The notes beneath the pieces were generated by a model that was not told where the DNA came from, did no database searches, and saw nothing but the letters and a program-made list of their open reading frames with translations. Shown here in pieces: positions 37,471 to 48,455 of a DNA stretch of 64,000 bases. The translations under genes were made by a program, and so were the position numbers. How positions within the stretch are numbered: the first letter of the stretch is position 1; every line of letters begins with the position of its first letter. Source of the stretch: Petrolisthes cinctipes (lineage: Eukaryota; Arthropoda; Malacostraca; Decapoda; Porcellanidae); assembly GCA_033782935.1 (NCBI GenBank), contig JAWQEG010000169.1, positions 248,001 to 312,000 on the forward strand. The letters run 5' to 3'.

Positions 37471-40400
37471 CGAGTACAGAAGATGCATGCAAATATCGAT
37501 TTTTGGGCATTAAATTATCGATTTTGAGCATGTTTTGAGCCTATATTTTGAAAACATTCTAGCACTGAGTAGGCATGTAGAGATCGCTTCTGGGACCCCA
37601 AAATATCGAATTTTCGGGTGTTTTGAGCCTGAATTTGAGATATAAACGAGTATAGAAGATGCATACACGTATTGACTTTGGGCACCAAAAATATCGATTT
37701 TTAGCATGTTTTGGGCCTGAATTTTGAAAATACTCTAACACGGAGTAGGCATGTACAGATCGCTTCTGGGACTCCAAAATATCGAATTTTCGGGTGTTTT
37801 GAGCCTGAATTTGAGATATCGCCTTTACGCATCTACAATATCGATTTTTAGCATGTTTTGAGCCTATATTTTGAAAATGTTCTAGCACTGAGTAGGCATG
37901 TACAGATCGATTCTGGGACCCCAAAATATCGATTTTTCGGGTGTTTTGAGCTTGAATTTGAGATATAAACGAGTACAGAAAATGACTGCACATATCGACT
38001 TTTGGGCACCTAAAATATCGATTTCGAGCATGTTATGAGCCTATCCTTTGAAACCATTCTAGCAATGAGTAAGCTAACACGGAGTAGGCATGTACAGATC
38101 GCTTCTGGGACCCCAAAATATCGAATTTTCGGGTGTTTAGGGCCAGAATTTGAGATATAAACTGGTACAGAAGATGCATGCACATATCGACTTTTCGGCA
38201 CCTAAAAGATCGATTTTCAGTATGTTTTTGGACTTTATTTTGAAAATACTCTAACACGGAGTAGGCATGTACAAATCCCTTATGGGACCACTAAATATCG
38301 AATTTTCGGATGTTTTGGGACTGAATTTGAGATATCGACTTTTTGGCACCTAAAAGATCGATTTTTAGCATGTTTTTAGCCTATATTTTGAAAATATTCT
38401 AGCACTGAGTAGGCATGTACAGATTGCTTCTGGGACCCCAAAATATTGAATTTTCGGGTGTTTTGAGCCTGAATTTGAGATATAAACGGGTACAGAAGAT
38501 ACATGCACATATTGACTTTGGGCATCTAAAATATCGATTTTCAGCATGTTTTGGGCCTTTATTTTGAAAATACTAACACTGAGTAGGCATGTACAGATTG
38601 CTTCTGGGACCCCAAAATATTGAATTTTCTGGCTTTTTGAGCCTGAATTTGAGATATAAACGGGTACTGATGATGCATGCACATATCGACTTTTGGACAC
38701 CTAAAAGATTGATTTTCAGTATGTTTTTGGCCTTTATTTTGAAAATACTCTAACACGGATTAGGCATGTACAGATCGCTTCTGGGACCCCTAAATATCGA
38801 ATTTTCGGGTGTTTTGAGACTGAATTTGAGATATCGACTTTACGCACCTAAAATATCGATTTTTAGCATGTTTTGAGCCTATATTTTGAAAATATTCTAA
38901 TACTGAGTAGGCATGTACAGATCGCTTCTGGGACCCCAAAATATCGAATTTTCGGGTGTTTTGAGCTTGAATTTGAGATATAAACGAGTACAGAAGATGC
39001 ATGCACATATCGACTTTTGGGCACCTAAAATATCGATTTTAAGCATGTTTTAAGCCTATATTTTGAAAACATTCTAGCACTGAGTAGGCATGTACAGATC
39101 GCTTCTGGGTCCCGAAAATATTGAATTTTCGGGTGTTTTGAGCCAGAATTTGAGATATAAACGGGTTCAGAAGATGCATGCACATATCGACTTTTGGGCA
39201 CCTAAAACATCGATTTTCAGTATGTTTTTGGCCTGTATTTTGAAAATACTCTAACACGGAGTAGGCATGTACAGATCGCTTCTGGGATCCCTAAATATCG
39301 AAATTTCGGGTGTTTTGGGCCTTAATTTGAGATATAGACTTTTTGGCACCTAAAATATCGATTTTTAGCATGTTTTTAGCCTATATTTTGAAAATATTCT
39401 AGCACTGAGTAGGCATGTACAGATTGCTTCTGGGACCCCAAAATATTGAATTTTCGGGTGTTTAGGGCCAGAATTTGAGATATAAACGGGTACAGAAGAT
39501 GCATGCACATATTGACTTTGGGCATCTAAAATATCGATTTTCAGCATGTTTAGGGCATGTATTTTGAAAATACTCTAACACGGAGTAGGCATGTACAGAT
39601 CGCTTCTGGGACCCCAAAATATCGAATTTTCGGGTGTTTTGAACCTGAATTTGAGATATAAACGGGTACTGAAGATGCATGCACATATCGACTTTTGGGC
39701 ACCTAAAACATCAATTTTGAGCATGTTTTGGGCCTGTATTTTGAAAATACTCTAACACGGAGTAGGCATGTACAGATCGCTTCTGGGACCCCAAAAAAAC
39801 GAATTTGCGGGTGTTTTGGGACTGAATTTGAGATATCGCCTTTACGCACCTAAAATATCGATTTTTAGCATGTTTTGAGCCTATATTTTGAAAATATTCT
39901 AGCACTGAGTAGGCATGTACAGATCGCTTCCGGGACCTCAAAATATCGAATTTTCGGGTGTTTTGAGGTTGAATTTGAGATATAAACGAGTACAGAAGAT
40001 GCATTCACATATCGACTTTTGGGCACCTAAAATATCGATTTTGAGCATGTTTTGAGCCTATATTTCGAAAACATTCTAGCACTGAGTAGGCATGTAGAGA
40101 TCGCTTCTGGGACCCCAAAATATCGAATTTTCCGGTGTTTTGAGCCTGAATTTGAGATATAAACGGGTATAGAAGATGCATACACATATTGACTTTGGGC
40201 ACCAAAAATATCGATTTATAGCATGTTTTGGGCCTGAATTTTGAAAATACTCTAACACGGAGTAGGCATGTACAGATCGCTTTTGGGACCCCAAAATATC
40301 GAATTTTCGGGTGTTTTGGGCCTGAATTTGAGATATCGCCTTTACGCATCTAAAATATCGATTTTTAGCATGTTTTGAACCTATATTTTGAAAATATTCT

Positions 40401-40956
40401 AGCACTGAGTAGGCATGTACAGATCGATTCTGGGACCCCAAAATATCGATTTTTCGGGTGTTTTGAGCTTGAATTTGAGATATAAACGAGTACAGAAAAT
40501 GCATGCACATATCGACTTTTGTGCACCTAAAATATCGATTTTTAGCATGTTTTGAGCCTATATTTTGAAAATATTCTAGCACTGAGTAGGCATGTACAGA
40601 TCGCTTCTGGGACCCATAAATATCGAATTTTCGGGTGTTTTGGGCCTGAATTTGAGATATCGCCTTTACGCATCTAAAATATCGATTTTTAGCATGTTTT
40701 GAGCCAATATTTTGAAAACATTCTAGCACTGAGTAATCATGTACAGATAGCTTCTGGGACCCCAAAATATCGAATTTTCGGGTGTTTAGGGCCAGAATTT
40801 GAGATATAAACGGGTACAGAAGATGCATGCACATATCGACTTTTCGGCACCTAAAAGATCGATTTTCAGTATGTTTTTGGCCTGTGTTTTGAAAATACTC
40901 TAACACGGAGTAGGCATGTACAGATACCTTCTGAGACCCCTAAATATCGAATTTTC
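37471..40956. repeat. Irregular, more diverged satellite segment
   Basis: About 21 monomers with more private changes than elsewhere: GCATTAAATTATCG near 37,508, AAAATGACTGCAC near 37,980, AAAATACTAACACTG (2-bp loss) near 38,570, TTTCTGGCTTTTTGAGCC near 38,630 and CCCCAAAAAAACGAATTTGC near 39,790. It includes the 192-bp junction monomer and the longest minus-strand open frame of the window (40,076-40,906, 276 codons), which is repeat-derived. No gene is seen. Confidence 0.8.
37895..38086. repeat. Aberrant 192-bp junction monomer
   Basis: The unit is 15 bp too long. Its end reads AGCAATGAGTAA, then GCTAACACGGAGTAGGCATG, so the 3' tail of one subclass (CTAGCACTGAGTA) is followed by the 3' tail of another (CTCTAACACGGAGTA). 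The preceding bases are unusually mutated (CTATCCTTTGAAACCATTC for CTATATTTTGAAAACATTC). This looks like a recombination join between monomers slightly out of register. Confidence 0.85.
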
Positions 40957-42830
40957 GGGTGTTTTGAGTAAGAATTTGAGATATAAACGGGTACAAAAGA
41001 TACATGAACATATTGACTTTGGGCATCTAAAATATCGATTTTCAGCATGTTTTGGGCCTGTATTTTGAAAATACTCTAACACGGAGTAGGCATGTACAGA
41101 TCGCTTCTGGGACCCCAAAATATCGAATTTTCGGGTGTTTTGAGCCTGAATTTGAGATATAAACGGGTACAGAAGATACAAGCACATATTGACTTTGGGC
41201 TTCTAAAATATCGATTTTCAGCATGTTTTGGGCATGTATTTTGAAAATACTCTAACACGGAGTAGGCATGTACAGATCGCTTCTGGGACCCCAAAATATC
41301 GAATTCTCGGGATTTTGAGCCAGAATTTGAGATATAAACGAGTACAGAAGAGGCATGCACATATCGACTTTTGGGCACCTAAAATTTCGATTTTGACCAT
41401 GTTTTGAGCCTATATTTTGAAAACATTCTAGCACTGAGTAGGCATGTACAGATCGCTTGTGGGACCCCAAAATATCGAATTTTCGGGTGTTTTGAGCCTG
41501 AATTTGAAATATAAACGAGTATAGAAGATGCATACACATATTGACTTTGGGCGCCAAAAATATCGATTTTCAGCATGTTTTGGGCCTGAATTATAAAAAT
41601 ACTCTAACATGAAGTAGGCATGTACAAATCACTTCTGGGACCCCAAAATATCGAATTTTCTGGTGTTTAGGGCCAGAATTTGAGATATAAACGGGTACAG
41701 AAGATGCATGCACATATCGACTTTTGTGCACCTAAAAGATCGATTTTCAGTATGTTTTTGGCCTGTATTTTGAAAATACTCTAACACGGAGTAGGCATGT
41801 ACAGATCCCTTCTGGGACCCCTAAATATCGAATTTTCGGGTGTTTTGGGACTGAATTTGAGATATAGATTTTTTGGCACCTAAAATGTCGATTTTTAGCA
41901 TGTTTTTAGCCTATATTTTGAAAAAATTCTAGCACTGAGTAGGCATGTACAGACTGCTTCTGGGACCCCAAAATATTGAATTTTCGGGTGTTTTGAGTAA
42001 GAATTTGAGATATAAACGGGTACAGAAGATACATGAACATATTGACTTTGGGCATCTAAAATATCGATTTTCAGCATGTTTTGGGCCTGTATTTTGAAAA
42101 TACTCTAACACGGAGTAGGCATGTACAGATCGCTTCTGGGACCCCAAAATATCGAATTTTCGGGTGTTTTGAGCCTGAATTTGAGATATAAACGGGTACA
42201 GAAGATACAAGCACATATTGACTTTGGGCTTCTAAAATATCGATTTTCAGCATGTTTTGGGCATGTATTTTGAAAATACTCTAACACGGAGTAGGCATGT
42301 ACAGATTGCTTCTGGGACCCCAAAATATCGAATTCTCGGGATTTTGAGCCTGAATTTGAGATATAAACGAGTACAGAAGAGGCATGCACATATCGACTTT
42401 TGGGCACCTAAAATTTCGATTTTGAGCATGTTTTGAGCCTATATTTTGAAAACATTCTAGCACTGAGTAGGCATGTACAGATCGCTTCTGGGACCCCAAA
42501 ATATCGAATTTTCAGATGTTTTGATCCTGAATTTGAGATATAAACGAGTATAGAAGATGCATACACATATTGACTTTGGGCACCAAAAATATCGATTTTC
42601 AGCATGTTTTGGGCCTGAATTATGAAAATACTCTAACATGAAGTAGGCATGTACAAATCGCTTCTGGGACCCCAAAATATCGAATTTTCGGGTGTTTAGG
42701 GCCAGAATTTGAGATAAAAACGGGTACAGAAGATGCATGCACATATCGACTTTTGTGCACCTAAAAGATCGATTTTCAGTATGTTTTTGGCCTGTATTCT
42801 GAAAATACTCTAACACGGAGTAGGCATGTA
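40957..42830. repeat. 1,029-bp tandem duplication
   Basis: Sequence from about 40,957 to 41,800 recurs at 41,986-42,830 (offset 1,029 bp, six monomers). Shared rare markers are TTTTGAGTAAGAATTTGAG, GATACATGAACATATTG, GGGCTTCTAAAATATCG, GAATTCTCGGGATTTTGAGC, AAATTTCGATTTTGA and CTAACATGAAGTAGG. Differences are single bases, such as TACAAAAG versus TACAGAAG and GAATTATAAAAATAC versus GAATTATGAAAATAC. Confidence 0.87.
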
Positions 42831-43825
42831 CAGATCGCTTCTGGGACCCCTAAATATCGAATTTTCGGGTGGTTTGGGACTGAATTTGAGATATCGACTT
42901 TTTGGCACCTAAAAGATCGATTTTTAGCATGTTTTTAGCCTATATTTTGAAAATATTCTAGCACTGGTTAGGCATGTACAGATTGCTTCTGGGACCCCAA
43001 AATATTGAATTTCTGGGTGTTTTGAGCCTGAATTTGAGATATAAACGGGTACTGAAGATGCATGCACATATCGACATTTGGACACCTAAAATATCGATTT
43101 TGAGCATGTTTTGAGCCTATATTTTAAAAACATTCTAGCACTGAGTAGGCATGTATAGATCGCTTCTGGGACCCCAAAATATCGAATTTTCGGGTGTTTT
43201 GAGCCTGAATTTTAGATATAAACGAGTATAGAAGATGCATACACATATTGACTTTGGGCACCAAAAATATCGATTTTCAGCATGTTTTGGGCCTGAATTT
43301 TGAAAATACACTAACACGGAGTAGGCATGTACCGATCGCTTCTGGGACCCCTAAATATTGAAGTTTCGGGTGTTTTGGAACTGAATTTGAGATATAAACG
43401 AGTACAGAAGATGCATGCACATATCGACTTTTGGGCACCTAAAATATCGATTTTGAGCATGTTTTGAGCCTATATTTTGAAAACATTCTAGCTCTGAGTA
43501 GGCATGTACAGATCGCTTCTGGGACCCAAAAATATCGAATTTTTGGGTGTTTAGGGCCAGAATTTGAGATATAAACGGGTACAGAAGATGCATGCACATA
43601 TCGACTTTTCGGCACCTAAAAGATCGATTTTCAGTATGTTTTTGGCCTGTATTTTGAAAATACTCTAACACGGAGTAGGCATGTACAGATACCTTCTCGG
43701 ACCCCTAAATATCGAATTTTCGGGTGTTTTGGGACTGAATTTGAGATATCGACTTTTTGGCACCTAAAAGATCGATTTTTAGCATGTTTTTAGCCTATAT
43801 TTTGAAAATATTCTAGCACTGAGTA
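42831..43825. repeat. Transition monomers leading into the pentamer domain
   Basis: Mostly L monomers (starts at 42,971, 43,148, 43,324, 43,501, 43,678) followed by one S. Close relatives of 43,148-43,323 with CGAGTATAG and AATACACTAACACGG recur near 50,340, 52,670, 55,330 and 58,800. Plain satellite with nothing else visible. Confidence 0.78.
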
Positions 43826-44650
43826 GGCATGTACAGATTGCTTCTGGGACCCCAAAATATTGAATTTTCGGGTGTTTTGAGCCTGAATTTGAGATATAAA
43901 CGGGTACAGAAGATACATGCACATATTGACTTTGTGCATCTAAAATATCGATTTTCAGCATGTTTTGGGCCTGTATTTTGAAAATACTCTAACACTGAGT
44001 AGGCATGTACAGATTGCTTCTGGGACCCCAAAATATTGAATTTTCGTGTGTTTTGAGCCTGAATTTGAGATATAAACGGGTACTGAAGATGCATGCACAT
44101 ATCGACTTTTGTGCACCTAAAAGATCGATTTTCAGTATGTTTTGAGCATGTATTTTGAAAATACTCTAACACGGAGTAGGCATGTACAGATCGCTTCTGG
44201 GACCCCTAAATATCGAATTTTCGGGTGTTTTGGGACTGAATTTGAGATATCGACTTTTGGGCACCTAAAATATCGATTTTGAGCATGTTTTGACCCTATA
44301 TTTTGAAAACATTCTAGCTCTGAGTAGGCATGTACAGATCGCTTCTGGGACCCAAAAATATCGAATTTTCGGGTGTTTAGGGCCAGAATTTGAGATATAA
44401 ACGGGTACAGAAGATGCATGCACATATCGACTTTTCGGCACCTAAAAGATCGATTTTCAGTATTTTTTGGCCTATATTTTGAAAATACTCTAACACAGAG
44501 TAGGCATGTACAGATCCCTTCTGGGACCCCTAAATATCGAATTTTCAGGTGTTTTGGGACTGAATTTGAGATATCGACTCTTTGGCACCTAAAAGATCGA
44601 TTTTTAGCATGTTTTTAGCCTATATTTTGAAAATATTCTAGCACTGAGTA
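43826..44650. repeat. Pentamer HOR, 825 bp
   Basis: Monomers of 176, 177, 148, 176 and 148 bp (L-L-S-L-S). Position 1 carries GATTGC, ATATTGAA and TACAGAAGATACATGC. Position 2 carries TACTGAAGATGCATGC with TTTTGTGCACC. Position 3 is S with CGACTTTTGGGCACC. Position 4 carries CATTCTAGCTCTGAGTA and TTTTCGGCACC. Position 5 is S with a TTTTTGGCACC-type join. This is the first full copy of the right-hand HOR. Confidence 0.9.
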
Positions 44651-45801
44651 GGCATGTACAGATTGCTTCTGGGACCCCAAAATATTGAATTTTCGGGTGT
44701 TTTGAGCCTGAATTTGAGATATAAACGGGTACAGAAGATAAATGCACATATTGACTTTGGGCATCTAAAATATCGATTTTCAGCATGTTTTGGGCCTGTA
44801 TTTTGAAAATACTCTAACACTGAGTAGGCATGTACAGATTGCTTCTGGGACCCCAAAATATTGAATTTTCGGGTGTTTTGAGCCTGTATTTGAGATATAA
44901 ACGGGTACTGAAGATGCATGCACATATCGACTTTTGTGCACCTAAAAGATCGATTTTCAGTATGTTTTGAGCATGTATTTTGAAAATACTCTAACACGGA
45001 GTAGGCATGTACAGATCGCTTCTGGGACCCCTAAATATCGAATTTTCGGGTGTTTTGGGACTGAATTTGAGATATCGACTTTTTGGCACCTAAAAGATCG
45101 ATTTTTAGCATGTTTTTAGCCTATATTTTGAAAATATTCTAGCACTGAGTAGGCATGTACAGATTGCTTCTGGGACCCCAAAATATTGAATTTTCGGGTG
45201 TTTTGAGCCTGAATTTGAGATATAAACGGGTACTGAAGATGCATGCACATATCGACTTTTGTGCACCTAAAAGATCGATTTTCAGTATGTTTTGAGCATG
45301 TATTTTGAAAATACTCTAACACGGAGTAGGCATGTACAGATCGCTTCTGGGACCCCTAAATATCGAATTTTCGGGTGTTTTGGGACTGAATTTGAGATAT
45401 CGACTTTTGGGCACCTAAAATATCGATTTTGAGCATGTTTTGAGCCTATATTTTGAAAACATTCTAGCTCTGAGTAGGCATGTACAGATCGCTTCTGGGA
45501 CCCAAAAATATCGAATTTTCGGGTGTTTAGGGCCAGAATTTGAGATATAAACGGGTACAGAAGATGCATGCACATATCGACTTTTCGGCACCTAAAAGAT
45601 CGATTTTCAGTATGTTTTTGGCCTGTATTTTGAAAATACTCTAACACGGAGTAGGCATGTACAGATCCCTTCTGGGACCCCTAAATATCGAATTTTCGGG
45701 TGTTTTGGGACTGAATTTGAGATATAGATTTTTTGGCACCTAAAATGTCGATTTTTAGCATGTTTTTAGCCTATATTTTGAAAATATTCTAGCACTGAGT
45801 A
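44651..45801. repeat. Pentamer-derived heptamer (trimer + tetramer), 1,151 bp
   Basis: Monomers of 176, 177, 148 | 177, 148, 177, 148 bp. The first three are HOR positions 1-2-3. The next unit (45,152) starts like position 1 (GATTGC, TTTTTAGCC upstream) but finishes like position 2 (TACTGAAGATG, TTTTGTGCACC), so it is a 1/2 hybrid that removed one monomer. This is direct evidence of exchange between neighbouring HOR positions. Confidence 0.87.
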
Positions 45802-46627
45802 GGCATGTACAGATTGCTTCTGGGACCCCAAAATATTGAATTTTCGGGTGTTTTGAGCCTGAATTTGAGATATAAACGGGTACAGAAGATACATGCACAT
45901 ATTGACTTTGTGCATCTAAAATATCGATTTTCAGCATGTTTTGGGCCTGTATTTTGAAAATACTCTAACACTGAGTAGGCATGTACAGATTGCTTCTGGG
46001 ACCCCAAAATATTGAATTTTCGGGTGTTTTGAGCCTGAATTTGAGATATAAACGGGTACTGAAGATGCATGCACATATCGACTTTTGTGCACCTAAAAGA
46101 TCGATTTTCAGTATGTTTTGAGCATGTATTTTGAAAATACTCTAACACGGAGTAGGCATGTACAGATCGCTTCTGGGACCCCTAAATATCGAATTTTCGG
46201 GTGTTTTGGGACTGAATTTGAGATATCGACTTTTGGGCACCTAAAATATCGATTTTGAGCATGTTTTGACCCTATATTTTGAAAACATTCTAGCTCTGAG
46301 TAGGCATGTACAGATCGCTTCTGGGACCCAAAAATATCGAATTTTCGGGTGTTTAGGGCCAGAATTTGAGATATAAACGGGTACAGAAGATGCATGCACA
46401 TATCGACTTTTCGGCACCTAAAAGATCGATTTTCAGTATGTTTTTGGCCTATATTTTGAAAATACTCTAACACAGAGTAGGCATGTACAGATCCCTTCTG
46501 GGACCCCTAAATATCGAATTTTCGGGTGTTTTGGGACTGAATTTGAGATATCGACTCTTTGGCACCTAAAAGATCGATTTTTAGCATGTTTTTAGCCTAT
46601 ATTTTGAAAATATTCTAGCACTGAGTA
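45802..46627. repeat. Pentamer HOR, 826 bp
   Basis: Monomers of 176, 177, 148, 177 and 148 bp, the canonical L-L-S-L-S unit. Subtype markers match 43,826-44,650 position by position. Confidence 0.92.
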
Positions 46628-48455
46628 GGCATGTACAGATTGCTTCTGGGACCCCAAAATATTGAATTTTCGGGTGTTTTGAGCCTGAATTTGAGATATA
46701 AACGGGTACAGAAGATAAATGCACATATTGACTTTGGGCATCTAAAATATCGATTTTCAGCATGTTTTGGGCCTGAATTTTGAAAATACTCTAACACTGA
46801 ATAGGCATGTACAGATTGCTTCTGGGACCCCAAAATATTGAATTTTCGGGTGTTTTGAGCCTGTATTTGAGATATAAACGGGTACTGAAGATGCATGCAC
46901 ATATCGACTTTTGTGCACCTAAAAGATCGATTTTCAGTATGTTTTGAGCATGTATTTTGAAAATACTCTAACACGGAGTAGGCATGTACAGATCGCTTCT
47001 GGGACCCCTAAATATCGAATTTTCGGGTGTTTTGGGACTGAATTTGAGATATCGACTTTTTGGCAGATAAAAGATCGATTTTTATCATGTTTTTAGCCTA
47101 TATTTTGAAAATATTCTAGCACTGAGTAGGCATGTACAGATTGCTTCTGGGACCCCAAAATATTGAATTTTCGGGTGTTTTGAGCCTGAATTTGAGATAT
47201 AAACGGGTACAGAAGATACATGCACATATTGACTTTGGGCATCTAAAATATCGATTTTCAGCATGTTTTGGGCCTGTATTTTGAAAATACTCTAACACTG
47301 AGTAGGCATGTACAGATTGCTTCTGGGACCCCAAAATATTGAATTTTCGGGTGTTTTGAGCCTGAATTTGAGATATAAACGGGTACTGAAGATGCATGCA
47401 CATATCGACTTTTGTGCACCTAAAAGATCGATTTTCAGTATGTTTTGAGCATGTATTTTGAAAATACTCTAACACGGAGTAGGCATGTACAGATCGCTTC
47501 TGGGACCCCTAAATATCGAATTTTCGGGTGTTTTGGGACTGAATTTGAGATATCGACTTTTAGGCACCTAAAATATCGGTTTTGAGCATGTTTTGAGCCT
47601 ATATTTTGAAAACATTCTAGCTATGAGTAGGCATGTACAGATCGCTTCTGGGACCCAAAAATATCGAATTTTCGGGTGTTTAGGGCCAGAATTTGAGATA
47701 TAAACGGGTACAGAAGATGCATGCACATATCGACTTTTCGGCACCTAAAAGATCGATTTTCAGTATGTTTTTGGCCTGTATTTTGAAAATACTCTAACAC
47801 AGAGTAGGCATGTACAGATCCCTTCTGGGACCCCTAAATATCGAATTTTCGGGTGTTTTGGGACTGAATTTGAGATATCGACTCTTTGGCACCTAAAAGA
47901 TCGATTTTTAGCATGTTTTTAGCCTATATTTTTAAAATATTCTAGCACTGAGTAGGCATGTACAGATTGCTTCTGGGACCCCAAAATATTGAATTTTCGG
48001 GTGTTTTGAGCCTGAATTTGAGATATAAACGGGTACAGAAGATACATGCACATATTGACTTTGGGCATCTAAAATATCGATTTTCAGCATGTTTTGGGCC
48101 TGTATTTTGAAAATACTCTAACACTGAGTAGGCATGTACAGATTGCTTCTGGGACCCCAAAATATTGAATTTTCGGGTGTTTTGAGCCTGTATTTGAGAT
48201 ATAAACGGGTACTGAAGATGCATGCACATATCGACTTTTGTGCACCTAAAAGATCGATTTTCAGTATGTTTTGAGCATGTATTTTGAAAATACTCTAACA
48301 CGGAGTAGGCATGTACAGATCGCTTCTGGGACCCCTAAATATCGAATTTTCGGGTGTTTTGGGACTGAATTTGAGAAATCGACTTTTTGGCACCTAAAAG
48401 ATCGATTTTTAGCATGTTTTTAGCCTATATTTTGAAAATATTCTAGCACTGAGTA
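46628..48455. repeat. Trimer-pentamer-trimer HOR run
   Basis: 46,628-47,128 is a trimer (176, 177, 148 = 501 bp). 47,129-47,954 is a pentamer (176, 177, 148, 177, 148 = 826 bp). 47,955-48,455 is a trimer (501 bp). The trimer is HOR positions 1-2-3, so the S-L module of positions 4-5 (325 bp) is what is gained or lost. One S unit near 47,070 has GGCAGATAAAAGATCG and TTTATCATG variants. Confidence 0.88.
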
